Part shown: piece by piece, positions 25,053 through 33,832 of the stretch
How the letters are laid out: every line of letters begins with the position of its first letter
How positions within the stretch are numbered: the stretch's first letter is position 1
Source: Ornithinimicrobium laminariae
GTDB lineage: Bacteria > Actinomycetota > Actinomycetes > Actinomycetales > Dermatophilaceae
NCBI RefSeq assembly: GCF_019457945.1
Contig: NZ_JAHZSU010000002.1
Location: forward strand, 1 to 64,000
Direction: 5' to 3'
DNA length: 64,000 nt
Program-made: the position numbers and the translations under genes
The notes under the pieces: model-generated
What the model saw: the letters and a program-made list of their open reading frames with translations, nothing else
Told to the model about the DNA's origin: nothing
Databases searched by the model: none

Positions 25053-25973
25053 TTACACCAACGCCGCCCGGATCGTCTTCTCCAGGGCGGCAGCACCACC
25101 GCTGCCCATGACAATCGTGTAGTGGTTGACGTCGTCAATCTCGCTGACACTCACCTGGGGGAACCGCTTAATCCAGTGCTCGCGGGCAGCTTGCGGATAT
25201 AGGGGCGGGATCTCGTCTTGCAGGCCGCGTGGGGCTAAGACCCAGGCTGTGGGGTGACGAAGTCGTTCCAGACCGCGTAAAAGTGAGTCGCCATCCACCA
25301 ACTCACGGATGTCCTCTTCCAACGCTTCTACCCGAGTGGCCGCTCGCAACTCTGGCTCTTCACCCACCACGTCGTAGTCGACATAGGCTCCCGTCAGATC
25401 TGACCAGTATGGCCCCATCGCTGGGTGCTCACGCCAAAACTCCCGGTATGCGCCGCGATCGGCAAAAGTCATGTTCAGTCGATCGGCGGCAGGCCCCAAC
25501 ACTGCTGCAGCCATCTGTTCGGGCGCGACGCCAGCGGGTGGCATCAGCGGCATCCCGCCGTCGATTAGCACCAGCGAGTGCACCATGTCTGGGTGACGGT
25601 CAGCCAACACGACGGCAACAAATGCCCCCATCGAGTGGCCCACGACGCTGGCGAACGGAATGCCTAAGTGTTTCAGCAGGTCGGCCACGTCGTCGGCATG
25701 GCTCGGCATCCCATAGGGAGCCGGCAAGTCGCGGGAGCGCCCTCGACCGCGCAGGTCGGGCGCAACAACGCGAACCCTAGGCAACAGCGCGGCAACCTCG
25801 GGCCACGCCATATGACTCGACGTGATGCCATGAATGGTCAGCACGGTCGGGGCGTCCTCGGCTCCCTCAATGGGCTCCCACACGGCCGCGTGCAAGGTGC
25901 CGCCACGCACCGGCGCCTCGACTTCCCGATACCTCGCGCCCACAACGTCAGGGTCAGGGATCTGTTCACTCAT
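25053..25973 (-). CDS. Alpha/beta fold hydrolase
   Basis: This is an alpha/beta hydrolase of 306 residues. It has the oxyanion-strand motif TIHGITSSHMAWPEV, nucleophile elbow VVGHSMGAFVA (Ser in GHSMG) and a late histidine in DVNHYTIVM. It is soluble and has no signal peptide. The start at 25973 overlaps the dehydrogenase stop by four bases (ATGA), which decides it over the frame to 25985. It ends a long coupled operon with a CoA ligase, a TetR regulator and a 3-hydroxybutyrate-type dehydrogenase. A thioester, ester or lactone of the pathway is therefore a plausible substrate (inference). Confidence 0.82.
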   Translation of the reverse strand: MSEQIPDPDVVGARYREVEAPVRGGTLHAAVWEPIEGAEDAPTVLTIHGITSSHMAWPEVAALLPRVRVVAPDLRGRGRSRDLPAPYGMPSHADDVADLLKHLGIPFASVVGHSMGAFVAVVLADRHPDMVHSLVLIDGGMPLMPPAGVAPEQMAAAVLGPAADRLNMTFADRGAYREFWREHPAMGPYWSDLTGAYVDYDVVGEEPELRAATRVEALEEDIRELVDGDSLLRGLERLRHPTAWVLAPRGLQDEIPPLYPQAAREHWIKRFPQVSVSEIDDVNHYTIVMGSGGAAALEKTIRAALV

Positions 25974-26710
25974 CGCGCGCTCCACGCTCCATCCATGGTG
26001 TAGCTAGCACCGGTCACCATGCCTGCATCGTCGCTGGCTAAAAAGGCTGCGAGTGCCCCCACCTCAACCGGCTCAATCAACCGCTTGACCGCGCTCTCGG
26101 TCAGCATGATCTTCTCGACCACTTCACTCTCGGGGATGCCATGCGTGCGGGCCTGGTCGGCGATCTGCTTCTCAACCAGGGGCGTGCGGACATACGCCGG
26201 ATTGATGCAGTTGCTGGTCACGCCATGTGGGCCGCCCTCCAGCGCAGTCACCTTAGAGAGGCCTTCCAGCCCATGCTTGGCGCTGACGTAGGCCGACTTG
26301 AAGGCCGATGCCCGCAGCCCGTGCACTGAGGAGATGTTGATGATGCGACCCCAACCCCGCTCATACATCGTCGGCAGCGCCGCCCGAATCAGCATGAACG
26401 GCGACTCAACCATCAACCGGTGGATCAGCCGGAAGTCATCGGGCACAAAGTCCTGAATAGGATTGATCCGCTGAATCCCCGCGTTATTGACCAAAATGTC
26501 GCAGTCAAGTTGGAGTTCTTCCATGGCTGCGGTGTCTGCCAGATCGATCTGCCACGGCGTGCCGCCCACTTCGTCCGCAGCACGAGTCGCTGCTTCGGCA
26601 TTGATGTCGGCGATCGTGACTAGCACTCCCGCAGCAGAAAGACGCTGCGCAATGGCCAAGCCAATACCGCTCGCCCCTCCGGTCACGATGGCCGTGCGTT
26701 GCTGACTCAT
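25970..26710 (-). CDS. Short-chain dehydrogenase, 3-hydroxybutyrate dehydrogenase-like
   Basis: This is an NAD(P)-dependent short-chain dehydrogenase of 246 residues. It has TGGASGIGLAIA for the cofactor, NNAGI, catalytic Ser in INISSVHGL and Tyr-x3-Lys in SAYVSAKHG. The segments SVHGLRASAFKSAYVSAKHG and NPAYVRTPLVEKQI are typical of 3-hydroxybutyrate dehydrogenase (BdhA), which converts 3-hydroxybutyrate to acetoacetate. It overlaps its upstream TetR gene and downstream hydrolase gene by four bases each. A relative acting on another 3-hydroxy acid is possible. Confidence 0.82.
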   Translation of the reverse strand: MSQQRTAIVTGGASGIGLAIAQRLSAAGVLVTIADINAEAATRAADEVGGTPWQIDLADTAAMEELQLDCDILVNNAGIQRINPIQDFVPDDFRLIHRLMVESPFMLIRAALPTMYERGWGRIINISSVHGLRASAFKSAYVSAKHGLEGLSKVTALEGGPHGVTSNCINPAYVRTPLVEKQIADQARTHGIPESEVVEKIMLTESAVKRLIEPVEVGALAAFLASDDAGMVTGASYTMDGAWSAR

Positions 26711-27378
26711 ACGGATTCCTCCTTGACACTCGCTGACGGTGCCAGCGCGGTCTCGATAAAACTCATCAGTGCTTCAAAAACGTGGTCGGGCACACCTTCA
26801 GGTCGCCCGCCCGCCTGCTGTTCCCACTGCACCCACCGCATACCGATCAATTCCCCGGCCCCCATCAGGGCCCAGGACGCCACTGTTGGATCGATGTCGC
26901 GCACTTCGCCCTTGGCTTGGGCGCTCAGCAGGCCGGAGATATATCCATCAACGATGCTGGTGTAGTGGGCTCGCATAGCTTCTGGTGACACGAACTCGGC
27001 CTGGCGCACGATGCTGTAGAGCGCCGGGTGAGCAGCAGTGAACGCAAAGAATGCCCGAAAGCCGGCCCGCTCAGCCTCTAATCGGGTAGTCGCCCCTGAG
27101 GATGCCTCGGACATCGCCTGCCGCACGCGGCGGTTGAGGTCGAAGACCACCTGGTCAAACAACTCTTTCTTGCCTGGGAAGTAGACGTAAAAAGTGCCGA
27201 GCCCAACCCCTGCTTCCTCGGTGATCTTCACGATCGAGGCATCGTGATAGCCCGAGGTCGCAAAGACTGACTCTGCGGCGGCCAGCAAGTTGGCTCTGGT
27301 GCGTTGGCCACGCTTGGTCGGCGGCAAGATCACTTCGGGACCTAGCGGCTCTGGGCGATTGATATCGACGTGGTTCAT
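26707..27378 (-). CDS. TetR/AcrR family transcriptional regulator
   Basis: This is a TetR-family repressor of 223 residues. The N-terminal helix-turn-helix spans about residues 20-65: RGQRTRANLLAAAESVFATS, then ASIVKITEEAGVGLGTFYVY and FPGKKELFDQVV. The C-terminal ligand domain is helical and variable. It is embedded in the operon, with four-base overlaps with the CoA ligase upstream and the dehydrogenase downstream. It therefore probably autoregulates the whole transporter and catabolic operon, with an acyl-CoA or the imported acid as likely effector (inference). Confidence 0.87.
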   Translation of the reverse strand: MNHVDINRPEPLGPEVILPPTKRGQRTRANLLAAAESVFATSGYHDASIVKITEEAGVGLGTFYVYFPGKKELFDQVVFDLNRRVRQAMSEASSGATTRLEAERAGFRAFFAFTAAHPALYSIVRQAEFVSPEAMRAHYTSIVDGYISGLLSAQAKGEVRDIDPTVASWALMGAGELIGMRWVQWEQQAGGRPEGVPDHVFEALMSFIETALAPSASVKEESV

Positions 27379-28952
27379 CGGCTGCTCCGTTCAGTGAGGT
27401 CCAGCGCGACGCGAGCCGAGGCTGCTCGGGCGATCTTGCCCAACCCGGCTTGAGGCAGGTGTGAGACCCAGTGAATCTCGGCTGGCACTTTGTAAGCGGC
27501 CAGGCGCTCGCGACAGTGCCGCTCCAACTCGATGTCGTCAACGGCGATGCCCTGGCGACGAACGAGGAGTGCTACCCCGCGCTCTCCCCAGCGCTCGTCA
27601 AGCATGCCCACCACGACGGCATCTGCCACACCGGGATGCTCCAACAACACGCCTTCTACCTCTGCTGGCGAGACATTCTCGCCACCGGAGATGTAGATAT
27701 TTCGCAGCCGGTCAACGATGCGCAGATAGCCTTCGTCGTCTCGGCTTGCGACATCGCCGGTCGCTAACCAGCCATTTCGCCAAATGGCCGCGCTCGCCTC
27801 ATCGTCACGGAAATAGCCGCTGAACATGCCAGGGCCACGCACCAACAACTCCCCCGTGGCCACACCCTCAAGGTGTTCCCCAGTGCTCGGGTCAGCCAGG
27901 GCCACCTCGACGTGCGGATAGGGCACTCCTGCTGCTCCCACGTGCTGGTGTGCCTTATCCGGAGGGACGCACAAGACATTAGGACCGGCTTCGGTCAAGC
28001 CATAGCCCTGCGTTAACGCAACTCCGTGAGCGTGGAAGGTTCGCATGAGAGGCGCTGGCATCGGTGCGCCACCGACAACAGCGTTGCGCAGACTCGACAA
28101 CGCAGAACCGGCAAAGTCGTGATGCTCAGCCATCATTAGGTATTGGGTTGGCACCGCCATCATGGACGTCACCTGATGCCGGTCGATCAGGGCCAAAGCC
28201 CGACCCGGATCGAAGGTCCGCTCCAGAACCACAGTTGCGCCCATCCACCACGCCAGCAACGGCTGGATGTTCCAACCGCCCACGTGGAACTGCGGCAAAA
28301 CAGCCAAGATCACGTCACTATCGCTCAGCTCAATAGTGCGTGACAGTGAAAGGTTGGTCCACCAACAGGTGGCATGGCTCAAGACGGCAGCCTTGGGCGC
28401 ACCCCCGGTGCCCGAAGTGAAGACCATGAGCAAGGGAGCGTCGTCGCCGACCGGGTGCGATAGCGCCAACAGTGAATCGCTGCCCGCGCTCGTCGGCCAA
28501 GAGCGTTTCGGGAGCGAGCCCCGGGCTTCCGCCTGCCCAAACGGGATGGTCGGCACCCGTGCAGCGACGCTAGCCAAGGCTTCACGGCCCAGCGTTGCAA
28601 ACTCATCCTCGACGACCATCAGGCTGGGGTCACTGTGGGCGATCTGCTCGGCCAACTCCCGAAAGGTCAGCCGCCACGACAGCGGCACCAGAACCAGCCC
28701 GGCGCGCGCGCAGGCAAAGAAAAGGACAACGTGGTCCGAGCTGTTGCCGGTCAGTGTGGCGATACGGTCGCCTTGCCGGTGTCCCGCTTCGGCCAAATTC
28801 GTGGCGAGAGCTTCAACCCGCGCGTGCATGCGGTCGTAGTTGAGCGGCACGCCGCGATCAACCACGGCCACCCGATCAGGGGCAAGCCGCGCACGATCCG
28901 CGATCCACCGACCGAGGGTATGCGCCCCATCGCGCGAACCCACCTGAGTCAC
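27375..28952 (-). CDS. AMP-dependent acyl-CoA synthetase/ligase
   Basis: This is an acyl-CoA or aryl-CoA ligase of the AMP-forming family, 525 residues from a GTG at 28952. It carries the P-loop MVFTSGTGGAPKAAVLSH, the GYGLTEAGPNV motif, GWLATGDVASRDDEGYLRIV with the adenylate-binding Asp, RLRNIYISGGENVSPAEVE, and a C-terminal catalytic lysine in LGKIARAA. The start is fixed by the GTGA overlap with the LivM stop (28949-28952) and an upstream AAGGAG; longer frames run into livM. It would activate a carboxylic acid brought in by the adjacent transporter. Chain length and substrate are not determinable here. Confidence 0.87.
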   Translation of the reverse strand: MTQVGSRDGAHTLGRWIADRARLAPDRVAVVDRGVPLNYDRMHARVEALATNLAEAGHRQGDRIATLTGNSSDHVVLFFACARAGLVLVPLSWRLTFRELAEQIAHSDPSLMVVEDEFATLGREALASVAARVPTIPFGQAEARGSLPKRSWPTSAGSDSLLALSHPVGDDAPLLMVFTSGTGGAPKAAVLSHATCWWTNLSLSRTIELSDSDVILAVLPQFHVGGWNIQPLLAWWMGATVVLERTFDPGRALALIDRHQVTSMMAVPTQYLMMAEHHDFAGSALSSLRNAVVGGAPMPAPLMRTFHAHGVALTQGYGLTEAGPNVLCVPPDKAHQHVGAAGVPYPHVEVALADPSTGEHLEGVATGELLVRGPGMFSGYFRDDEASAAIWRNGWLATGDVASRDDEGYLRIVDRLRNIYISGGENVSPAEVEGVLLEHPGVADAVVVGMLDERWGERGVALLVRRQGIAVDDIELERHCRERLAAYKVPAEIHWVSHLPQAGLGKIARAASARVALDLTERSSR

Positions 28953-30040
28953 TCTCCTTCGCTCGTCTTCCGCCCGTTCAGATACCGAGTTCGCAGAGCT
29001 GCCGTGGTCCCCGCGATGCCTCCGGGCAAGAAGAGCACGACAAGCACGAACAACGTGCCCAAGATGAACAGCGGCTCGGACAGCGGCAACTGCACGATCT
29101 CCGGCAAGCCTTGCACGAAGTCCGAAGAGGCAAGAGTTGAGAGTCGCTGATTGAGCAGGGTGTAGATGACCGCACCTGCCACAGCACCCCATCGAGAGCC
29201 CACGCCGCCCAGCACCACCATCAGCAACAGGCTGATCGTGAAGTCTGCGGAGACGACCGTCGGGACGGCCGAGGACTGTAGCAGCAAATAGACCATGCCG
29301 ACCGCGCCAGCGATGGACCCGGCAGCGACAAAGATCACGAGTTTGACGCGATACGGGCTCATGCCCAGGACTCGCACCCGCAACTCGTTCTCTCGGGTGG
29401 CCTCAGCGACATGACCAGCACGCGAGGACTGCACCCACCGCACCACCAGGTAGGTAACGATCACAGTCACCAGCGCGAGCCAATAGAGGTTGCGCGTGTT
29501 GGACACCGACACGAGGAAGTCTGGCACTGGACCTGTGTTGAGCGACAAGCCTTCTTCACCACCGGTCAGCGCCCCTGGGTCGCGCCTAGCCAGCACAGAG
29601 CCAGCCTGGGCAAATGCCAAAGTCACCATTGCGAAGGGGATTCCGGTCACCCGCAGGCTCACCGCGCCAAGGGCGGTCGCCAGCAGGACGCAACCGACAA
29701 AAACCACCAGCATGGCCGGTGCCAACGGGATTTCCCACTGCTCGAGCACGACACCTAAGCCGTAGACCCCAGCACCGAAATAGAGCGCGTGCCCGAAGGA
29801 CAACAGTCCGGCAACCCCGAGCAGCAAGTGATAGCTGAGCGCCAAGGAAGCCATCAGCATCGCCAGGGCCAGCAACTGCAATGTGCCTGGGGTGTATGTC
29901 GGGCCAGGCAGCAAGCCGGGCACACTCACGTTAAGCAGGGGCAACAGGGCCAGCACGACGATCAGAACGATCGGCGCGAGCAGGCCAACTTTGGAAGCCG
30001 AACGAGTTGTGACCTGCTCTTGCGACTGGACTTGCGTCAT
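28949..30040 (-). CDS. livM: Branched-chain-type ABC transporter permease LivM
   Basis: This is the second permease of a HAAT-family importer, 363 residues with about nine to ten helices. Family-like segments are GVAGLLSFGHALYFGAGVYG and GVGSRWGAVAGAVIYTLLNQ. The start is the ATG at 30040, overlapping the livH stop by four bases; the frame to 30532 is an out-of-frame shadow of livH. It pairs with LivH and the two ATPases. The linked CoA ligase suggests the solute may be a carboxylic acid rather than leucine, isoleucine or valine. Confidence 0.9.
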   Translation of the reverse strand: MTQVQSQEQVTTRSASKVGLLAPIVLIVVLALLPLLNVSVPGLLPGPTYTPGTLQLLALAMLMASLALSYHLLLGVAGLLSFGHALYFGAGVYGLGVVLEQWEIPLAPAMLVVFVGCVLLATALGAVSLRVTGIPFAMVTLAFAQAGSVLARRDPGALTGGEEGLSLNTGPVPDFLVSVSNTRNLYWLALVTVIVTYLVVRWVQSSRAGHVAEATRENELRVRVLGMSPYRVKLVIFVAAGSIAGAVGMVYLLLQSSAVPTVVSADFTISLLLMVVLGGVGSRWGAVAGAVIYTLLNQRLSTLASSDFVQGLPEIVQLPLSEPLFILGTLFVLVVLFLPGGIAGTTAALRTRYLNGRKTSEGE

Positions 30041-30915
30041 ACCTGACGCCTTCCCAGCAGACCTGAGGGTTTCGTGAGCAGCACGAGAGCCAGCAGCACG
30101 ACGACCGCAAAGTCGCCCGTGCCGTCGAGATAGAAGTTGGCGAACTGCTGCATCAGCGCTACCAAAACAGACGCGATCGCCGCTCCTAGCAACGACCCCA
30201 GCCCACCGATAACAGTCACGATGAAGGCATACAGAAGCAATGTCTGGCCGAGCAGGGGTGAGACGTAGCCAAAGTAGTGCGAGGCCAGCACACCGCCCAG
30301 ACCCGCTGCCGCGCCACCAATGGTGAAAACCAAGGTGAAGGCAGTGCGCACGTCGATGCCGAGTGCCATCACCATGCTGCGGTTTTCGACGCCCGCGCGG
30401 ATCACCATGCCAAAGCGAGTTTTCTTGAGGAACAACACGATGCTGAGCAGGACGGCAAGTGCGGCGCTGATCGTCACGAAGACATCGTTGGGGATCGAGG
30501 CACCGGCAATGTTTGTGGTCTGCGCAAGCCACTGCGGCCCGCGAATGAACTCAGGGTCAGTGCCCCAGATCCCATCGAAAAGGGCCACGGCCGCGAGCGC
30601 CAAGCCAACGGTGACCAGCACTTGCTCGATGTGCCGGTTGTAGAGGCGCTGCACAATGAAGCGTTCAGTGACCGCGGCGAACACGGCCCCCGCGAGCGCT
30701 CCCACGACGAGCGATGTTGCGAAGCCAGCCCAGGTGTTCGAACCGATCATTTGCGCCACTTCCCAACCGAGGAAGGCGCCAAGGGAGAGGAACACACCGT
30801 GGGCGAAGTTAAGGACGCCCATCAAGCCATAGATGAGGGACAAGCCGGAGGCGACGAGGAAGTAGATCGCCCCTAGGCCCAGACCTGTGGCGAACAACAA
30901 AATAACGGTGCTCAC
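30037..30915 (-). CDS. livH: Branched-chain-type ABC transporter permease LivH
   Basis: This is the first permease of the HAAT importer, 292 residues from a GTG start that overlaps the livF stop (GTGA, 30912-30915). It has about eight hydrophobic helices. The family-like openings ASGLSLIYGLMGVLNFAHGV and GAFLGWEVAQ are present, and the cytosolic loop VFTIGGAAAGLGGVLAS follows later. It forms the membrane channel with LivM. Confidence 0.9.
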   Translation of the reverse strand: MSTVILLFATGLGLGAIYFLVASGLSLIYGLMGVLNFAHGVFLSLGAFLGWEVAQMIGSNTWAGFATSLVVGALAGAVFAAVTERFIVQRLYNRHIEQVLVTVGLALAAVALFDGIWGTDPEFIRGPQWLAQTTNIAGASIPNDVFVTISAALAVLLSIVLFLKKTRFGMVIRAGVENRSMVMALGIDVRTAFTLVFTIGGAAAGLGGVLASHYFGYVSPLLGQTLLLYAFIVTVIGGLGSLLGAAIASVLVALMQQFANFYLDGTGDFAVVVLLALVLLTKPSGLLGRRQV

Positions 30916-31679
30916 GCGTCGGCCTCCTTGGGGTTGGCGGCGCCACCGGTAGACACACCGAGGTAGCGCTGAGTGGTTTCGGGGTCACGCAGGAGCGCCA
31001 AAGCGCCTCCGGTATGCACGGTGCGCCCACCGGAAAGAACGACGGCACCTTGGGCGACGTCACGGACAACCGTGAGGTTTTGCTCGACGAGCAAGACCGG
31101 CACCAGCTCTGCTGCCTTCGCTAGCGCTGCGGTGACATCCGAGACCAGTCGTGGTGCTAGACCCTTGGTGGGTTCATCGACGAGGAGAACTTTGTTGTCG
31201 TTGAGCAGCGCTCGGGCCAGAGCGACCATCTGTTGCTGGCCGCCAGAGAGAGTGCCGGCCGCTTGGTCCGCGCGCTCATATAGCTCGGGGAAGAGGTCGT
31301 AGACCAGGTCATAGTGGTGTCCACCGCCTGCACGCTCTGCGATTTTGAGGTTCTCGGCAACCGTCAAACCGGCGAAGACCTCGCGGTCCTCGGGGACGTA
31401 GCCCACCCCTAGTCGGGCGACTTTATAGGTCGGAAGACCTTCGGTCTCCTGCCCGGCCAATGTCACCGTGCCTGACCGCTCAATCAACCCCATGATGGCC
31501 TTGATCGTGCTGGTTTTGCCCACACCGTTGCGACCCAGCAGCGCTGTTACCCCGGTGGCAGGCACCTCCAAATCAACCTGCTCAACGACCTGCTGGCCGT
31601 TAATGTGGGCGGATAGACCAGCCACCGTCAAAATAGCGGGGCTGTGGGCGGTTGAGCCTTGGTCGTCATGCGTCGTCAT
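30912..31679 (-). CDS. livF: Branched-chain-type ABC transporter ATPase LivF
   Basis: This is a cytosolic ATPase of 255 residues. Walker A is LLGRNGVGKTSTIKAIMG, the signature is GTLSGGQQQMVALARALL, Walker B is KVLLVDEPTKGLAP and the switch histidine position is replaced (VLLVEQNLTVV, as usual in LivF). The start ATG at 31679 lies 14 bases inside the end of livG. It dimerises with LivG to power LivHM. Confidence 0.92.
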   Translation of the reverse strand: MTTHDDQGSTAHSPAILTVAGLSAHINGQQVVEQVDLEVPATGVTALLGRNGVGKTSTIKAIMGLIERSGTVTLAGQETEGLPTYKVARLGVGYVPEDREVFAGLTVAENLKIAERAGGGHHYDLVYDLFPELYERADQAAGTLSGGQQQMVALARALLNDNKVLLVDEPTKGLAPRLVSDVTAALAKAAELVPVLLVEQNLTVVRDVAQGAVVLSGGRTVHTGGALALLRDPETTQRYLGVSTGGAANPKEADA

Positions 31680-32463
31680 CGACGGACTCCCCCAAATACG
31701 CGCTTTGGACAGTGGGATTCGCCATCACAGCATCAGGTGCGTCCTTGGCCAGGATGGTGCCAAAGTGCATCACTGCGACTTGGTCCACGAGCCCCAACAG
31801 GATCTCCATGTGGTGTTCGACCATGAGGACTGTGCAGCTGTGGTCCGTGCCCAACCTGCGGATCACCTCAACGAGCTCGGGGACGTCACCTGAGGCGACC
31901 CCAGCCATAGGCTCATCAAGCAAGACAACTTGCGGGTCAGCTGCCAGCAACATGGCAATTTCGAGCTTTCGCTTGTCACCGTGGGGTAGGTTGCCGGCGC
32001 GCACATCAGCGCGGTGGGATAACCCAACCTCCGCGAGCAACTCTTTGGCCCGGGTGCTGGCTTTGTCGTTGCTGCGCGGGAACTTGAGCAGCGACAACTC
32101 GCTGCCCAGCACCACTTGGCGAGCTAGCCGCACGTTCTCGAGCACGCTCAACCCGGTGAATAGGGATGAGGTTTGGAAGGTGCGCCCTAGGCCTGCGCGG
32201 GCACGGGCAGCGATCCGGTCGCGGGTGATGTCGCGCCCGGCCAGCGTGATGCTCCCGGTCGTCGGTGCCATCACTCCCGAGATGACGTTAAAGAGGGTTG
32301 TCTTTCCGGCCCCATTGGGGCCGATGACGCCCAGGATCTCACCCGTAGCAATGCTCAGATCCACGTCGTGCAGGATCTGAGCACCGCCAATCTTCAAGGC
32401 CAGATCCCGGACCTCGAGGGCGACGGGCGCTCCCGAGGTCCGTTCGCTGGTTGCTTCGCTCAT
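31666..32463 (-). CDS. livG: Branched-chain-type ABC transporter ATPase LivG
   Basis: This is a cytosolic ATPase of 265 residues. Walker A is IGPNGAGKTTLFNVISG, the signature region is LPHGDKRKLEIAMLLAADP (the LivG-type variant of LSGGQ), Walker B is VVLLDEPMAGVASGD and the switch is VEHHMEILLGL. It begins two bases after the stop of the binding-protein gene and overlaps livF by 14 bases, so the transporter genes are tightly coupled. Confidence 0.92.
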   Translation of the reverse strand: MSEATSERTSGAPVALEVRDLALKIGGAQILHDVDLSIATGEILGVIGPNGAGKTTLFNVISGVMAPTTGSITLAGRDITRDRIAARARAGLGRTFQTSSLFTGLSVLENVRLARQVVLGSELSLLKFPRSNDKASTRAKELLAEVGLSHRADVRAGNLPHGDKRKLEIAMLLAADPQVVLLDEPMAGVASGDVPELVEVIRRLGTDHSCTVLMVEHHMEILLGLVDQVAVMHFGTILAKDAPDAVMANPTVQSAYLGESVDDDA

Positions 32464-32465
32464 AC

Positions 32466-33662
32466 CTATTCGCCAGCCTCCGGGGGTGCCACCTGGTCAG
32501 CGGGCACGACATCGATCAACTCGGCAGCAAACTCTCCGTCGGTCTCAACCAGACGAGCGGTGAACATGTCCTGAATCAAAGCGTGGTCGCTGGCACGAAT
32601 CGTGTAGCTGCCCTTGGGGCCCTCAAACTCCCAGCCTTCCAGTGATTCGATCATGGCTGGCACATCGCCATCACCCTCGGCGACCGCCTGCGCGATCATC
32701 TGGCCCGCCACGAAACCGTCTGGGGTGAACAGGTCAGGGGTTGCGCCCTCGGCTTCGACGAGGCTCACCATCTCGGTGTTGACGTCGTTGTCGCTCGAGG
32801 CCGGGAAGTAGTGCGACAGGAAGCTGATCTTGTCTGCAGCCGGACCATAGGCGCCAAACGTCGCGCTGTCCGCGAGTCCAGTGACAATGGGGGCCTCGTC
32901 AAAGACGTTCTGCTGCTCCAGGCTCTGCCACATGTTGCCAGCAGTAGCACCGGCCCAAGCCACGAAGATCAGGTCTGGGTCGCTGTCAATCAGTTGAGCC
33001 GCGAAGGGGGTGAATTCAGTCGCGTCTTCGGGGACGAGCACACTGGTCACTTCAGCGCCCTGGGCACCCAGGACGGCCTCGACAGCGGCAAGGTTGCCCT
33101 GGCCAAAGGCATTGTCTTGGGCAAAGACAACGACAGTGTTGTTGTCACCTTCCAAGAACGCGGATGCGGCGGCCACATCTTGCAGGCTCTGTCGGCCGGA
33201 GCGGAAGGTGTAGTCATTCACGCCGGTAATCGTGTCGGCGGCCGCGGGCCCCGAGATATAGAGGACCTCGTTTTGCTCAGCCTGCTCTGCCAGCGAGCCG
33301 GCGATGCCCGAGGAGATGGTGCCAACCATGATGTTGACGTCGTCACCAATGAGCTCCTTGGCCGCCGACACCGCAGTGTCAGGGTTGCCGGTGTCGTCGC
33401 GGTAGACCAACTCGATCGTGGTGCCGTCGACGTCGCCGGTCCCGTCGGTTGCGTAATCTAGGCCGGCCTCAAGACCAGCGCGATATTGCTCGCCATAGGC
33501 GGCTAGGGGGCCGGTTTCGGAGTAGATAACTCCGACTTCCACAGTGCCGCCGCTTTCGGCGTCACCGCTCCCGGCTGAGCTATCGCTATCGGACGACGGG
33601 GCGCAAGCAGACACCGTGAGAACGGATGCTGCTGCTAGGGCGAAAAGGCGCTTGTGGGCCAC
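32466..33662 (-). CDS. livK: Branched-chain-type ABC transporter substrate-binding lipoprotein
   Basis: This is an extracellular binding lipoprotein of the Leu/Ile/Val-binding (Peripla_BP_6) family, 398 residues. It starts with GTG, with AAAGGAG upstream. The signal peptide ends in lipobox VSAC (Cys19), followed by an acidic Ser/Gly linker. The fold is recognisable from VGVIYSETGPLAAYGEQYRA and AKELIGDDVNIMVGTISSG. It is the first gene of the operon running to 25053. The same family also binds amides, aromatic acids and other carboxylates, so the ligand is open. Confidence 0.9.
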   Translation of the reverse strand: MAHKRLFALAAASVLTVSACAPSSDSDSSAGSGDAESGGTVEVGVIYSETGPLAAYGEQYRAGLEAGLDYATDGTGDVDGTTIELVYRDDTGNPDTAVSAAKELIGDDVNIMVGTISSGIAGSLAEQAEQNEVLYISGPAAADTITGVNDYTFRSGRQSLQDVAAASAFLEGDNNTVVVFAQDNAFGQGNLAAVEAVLGAQGAEVTSVLVPEDATEFTPFAAQLIDSDPDLIFVAWAGATAGNMWQSLEQQNVFDEAPIVTGLADSATFGAYGPAADKISFLSHYFPASSDNDVNTEMVSLVEAEGATPDLFTPDGFVAGQMIAQAVAEGDGDVPAMIESLEGWEFEGPKGSYTIRASDHALIQDMFTARLVETDGEFAAELIDVVPADQVAPPEAGE

Positions 33663-33832
33663 CGGGCACTCCTTTGTGACGGATCAAGGGAACAAGAGTC
33701 AAACCTGAATGGTGATTCATGTTTCGTATAAAAGATAGATCCGCTCGTCCAACGTGTCAACGCACACTCTCAACACGTAAACGACTCGAGCCGGAGATCG
33801 GGTCTGTCAGTGCTGCCTGCTTAAGTTCCAAC

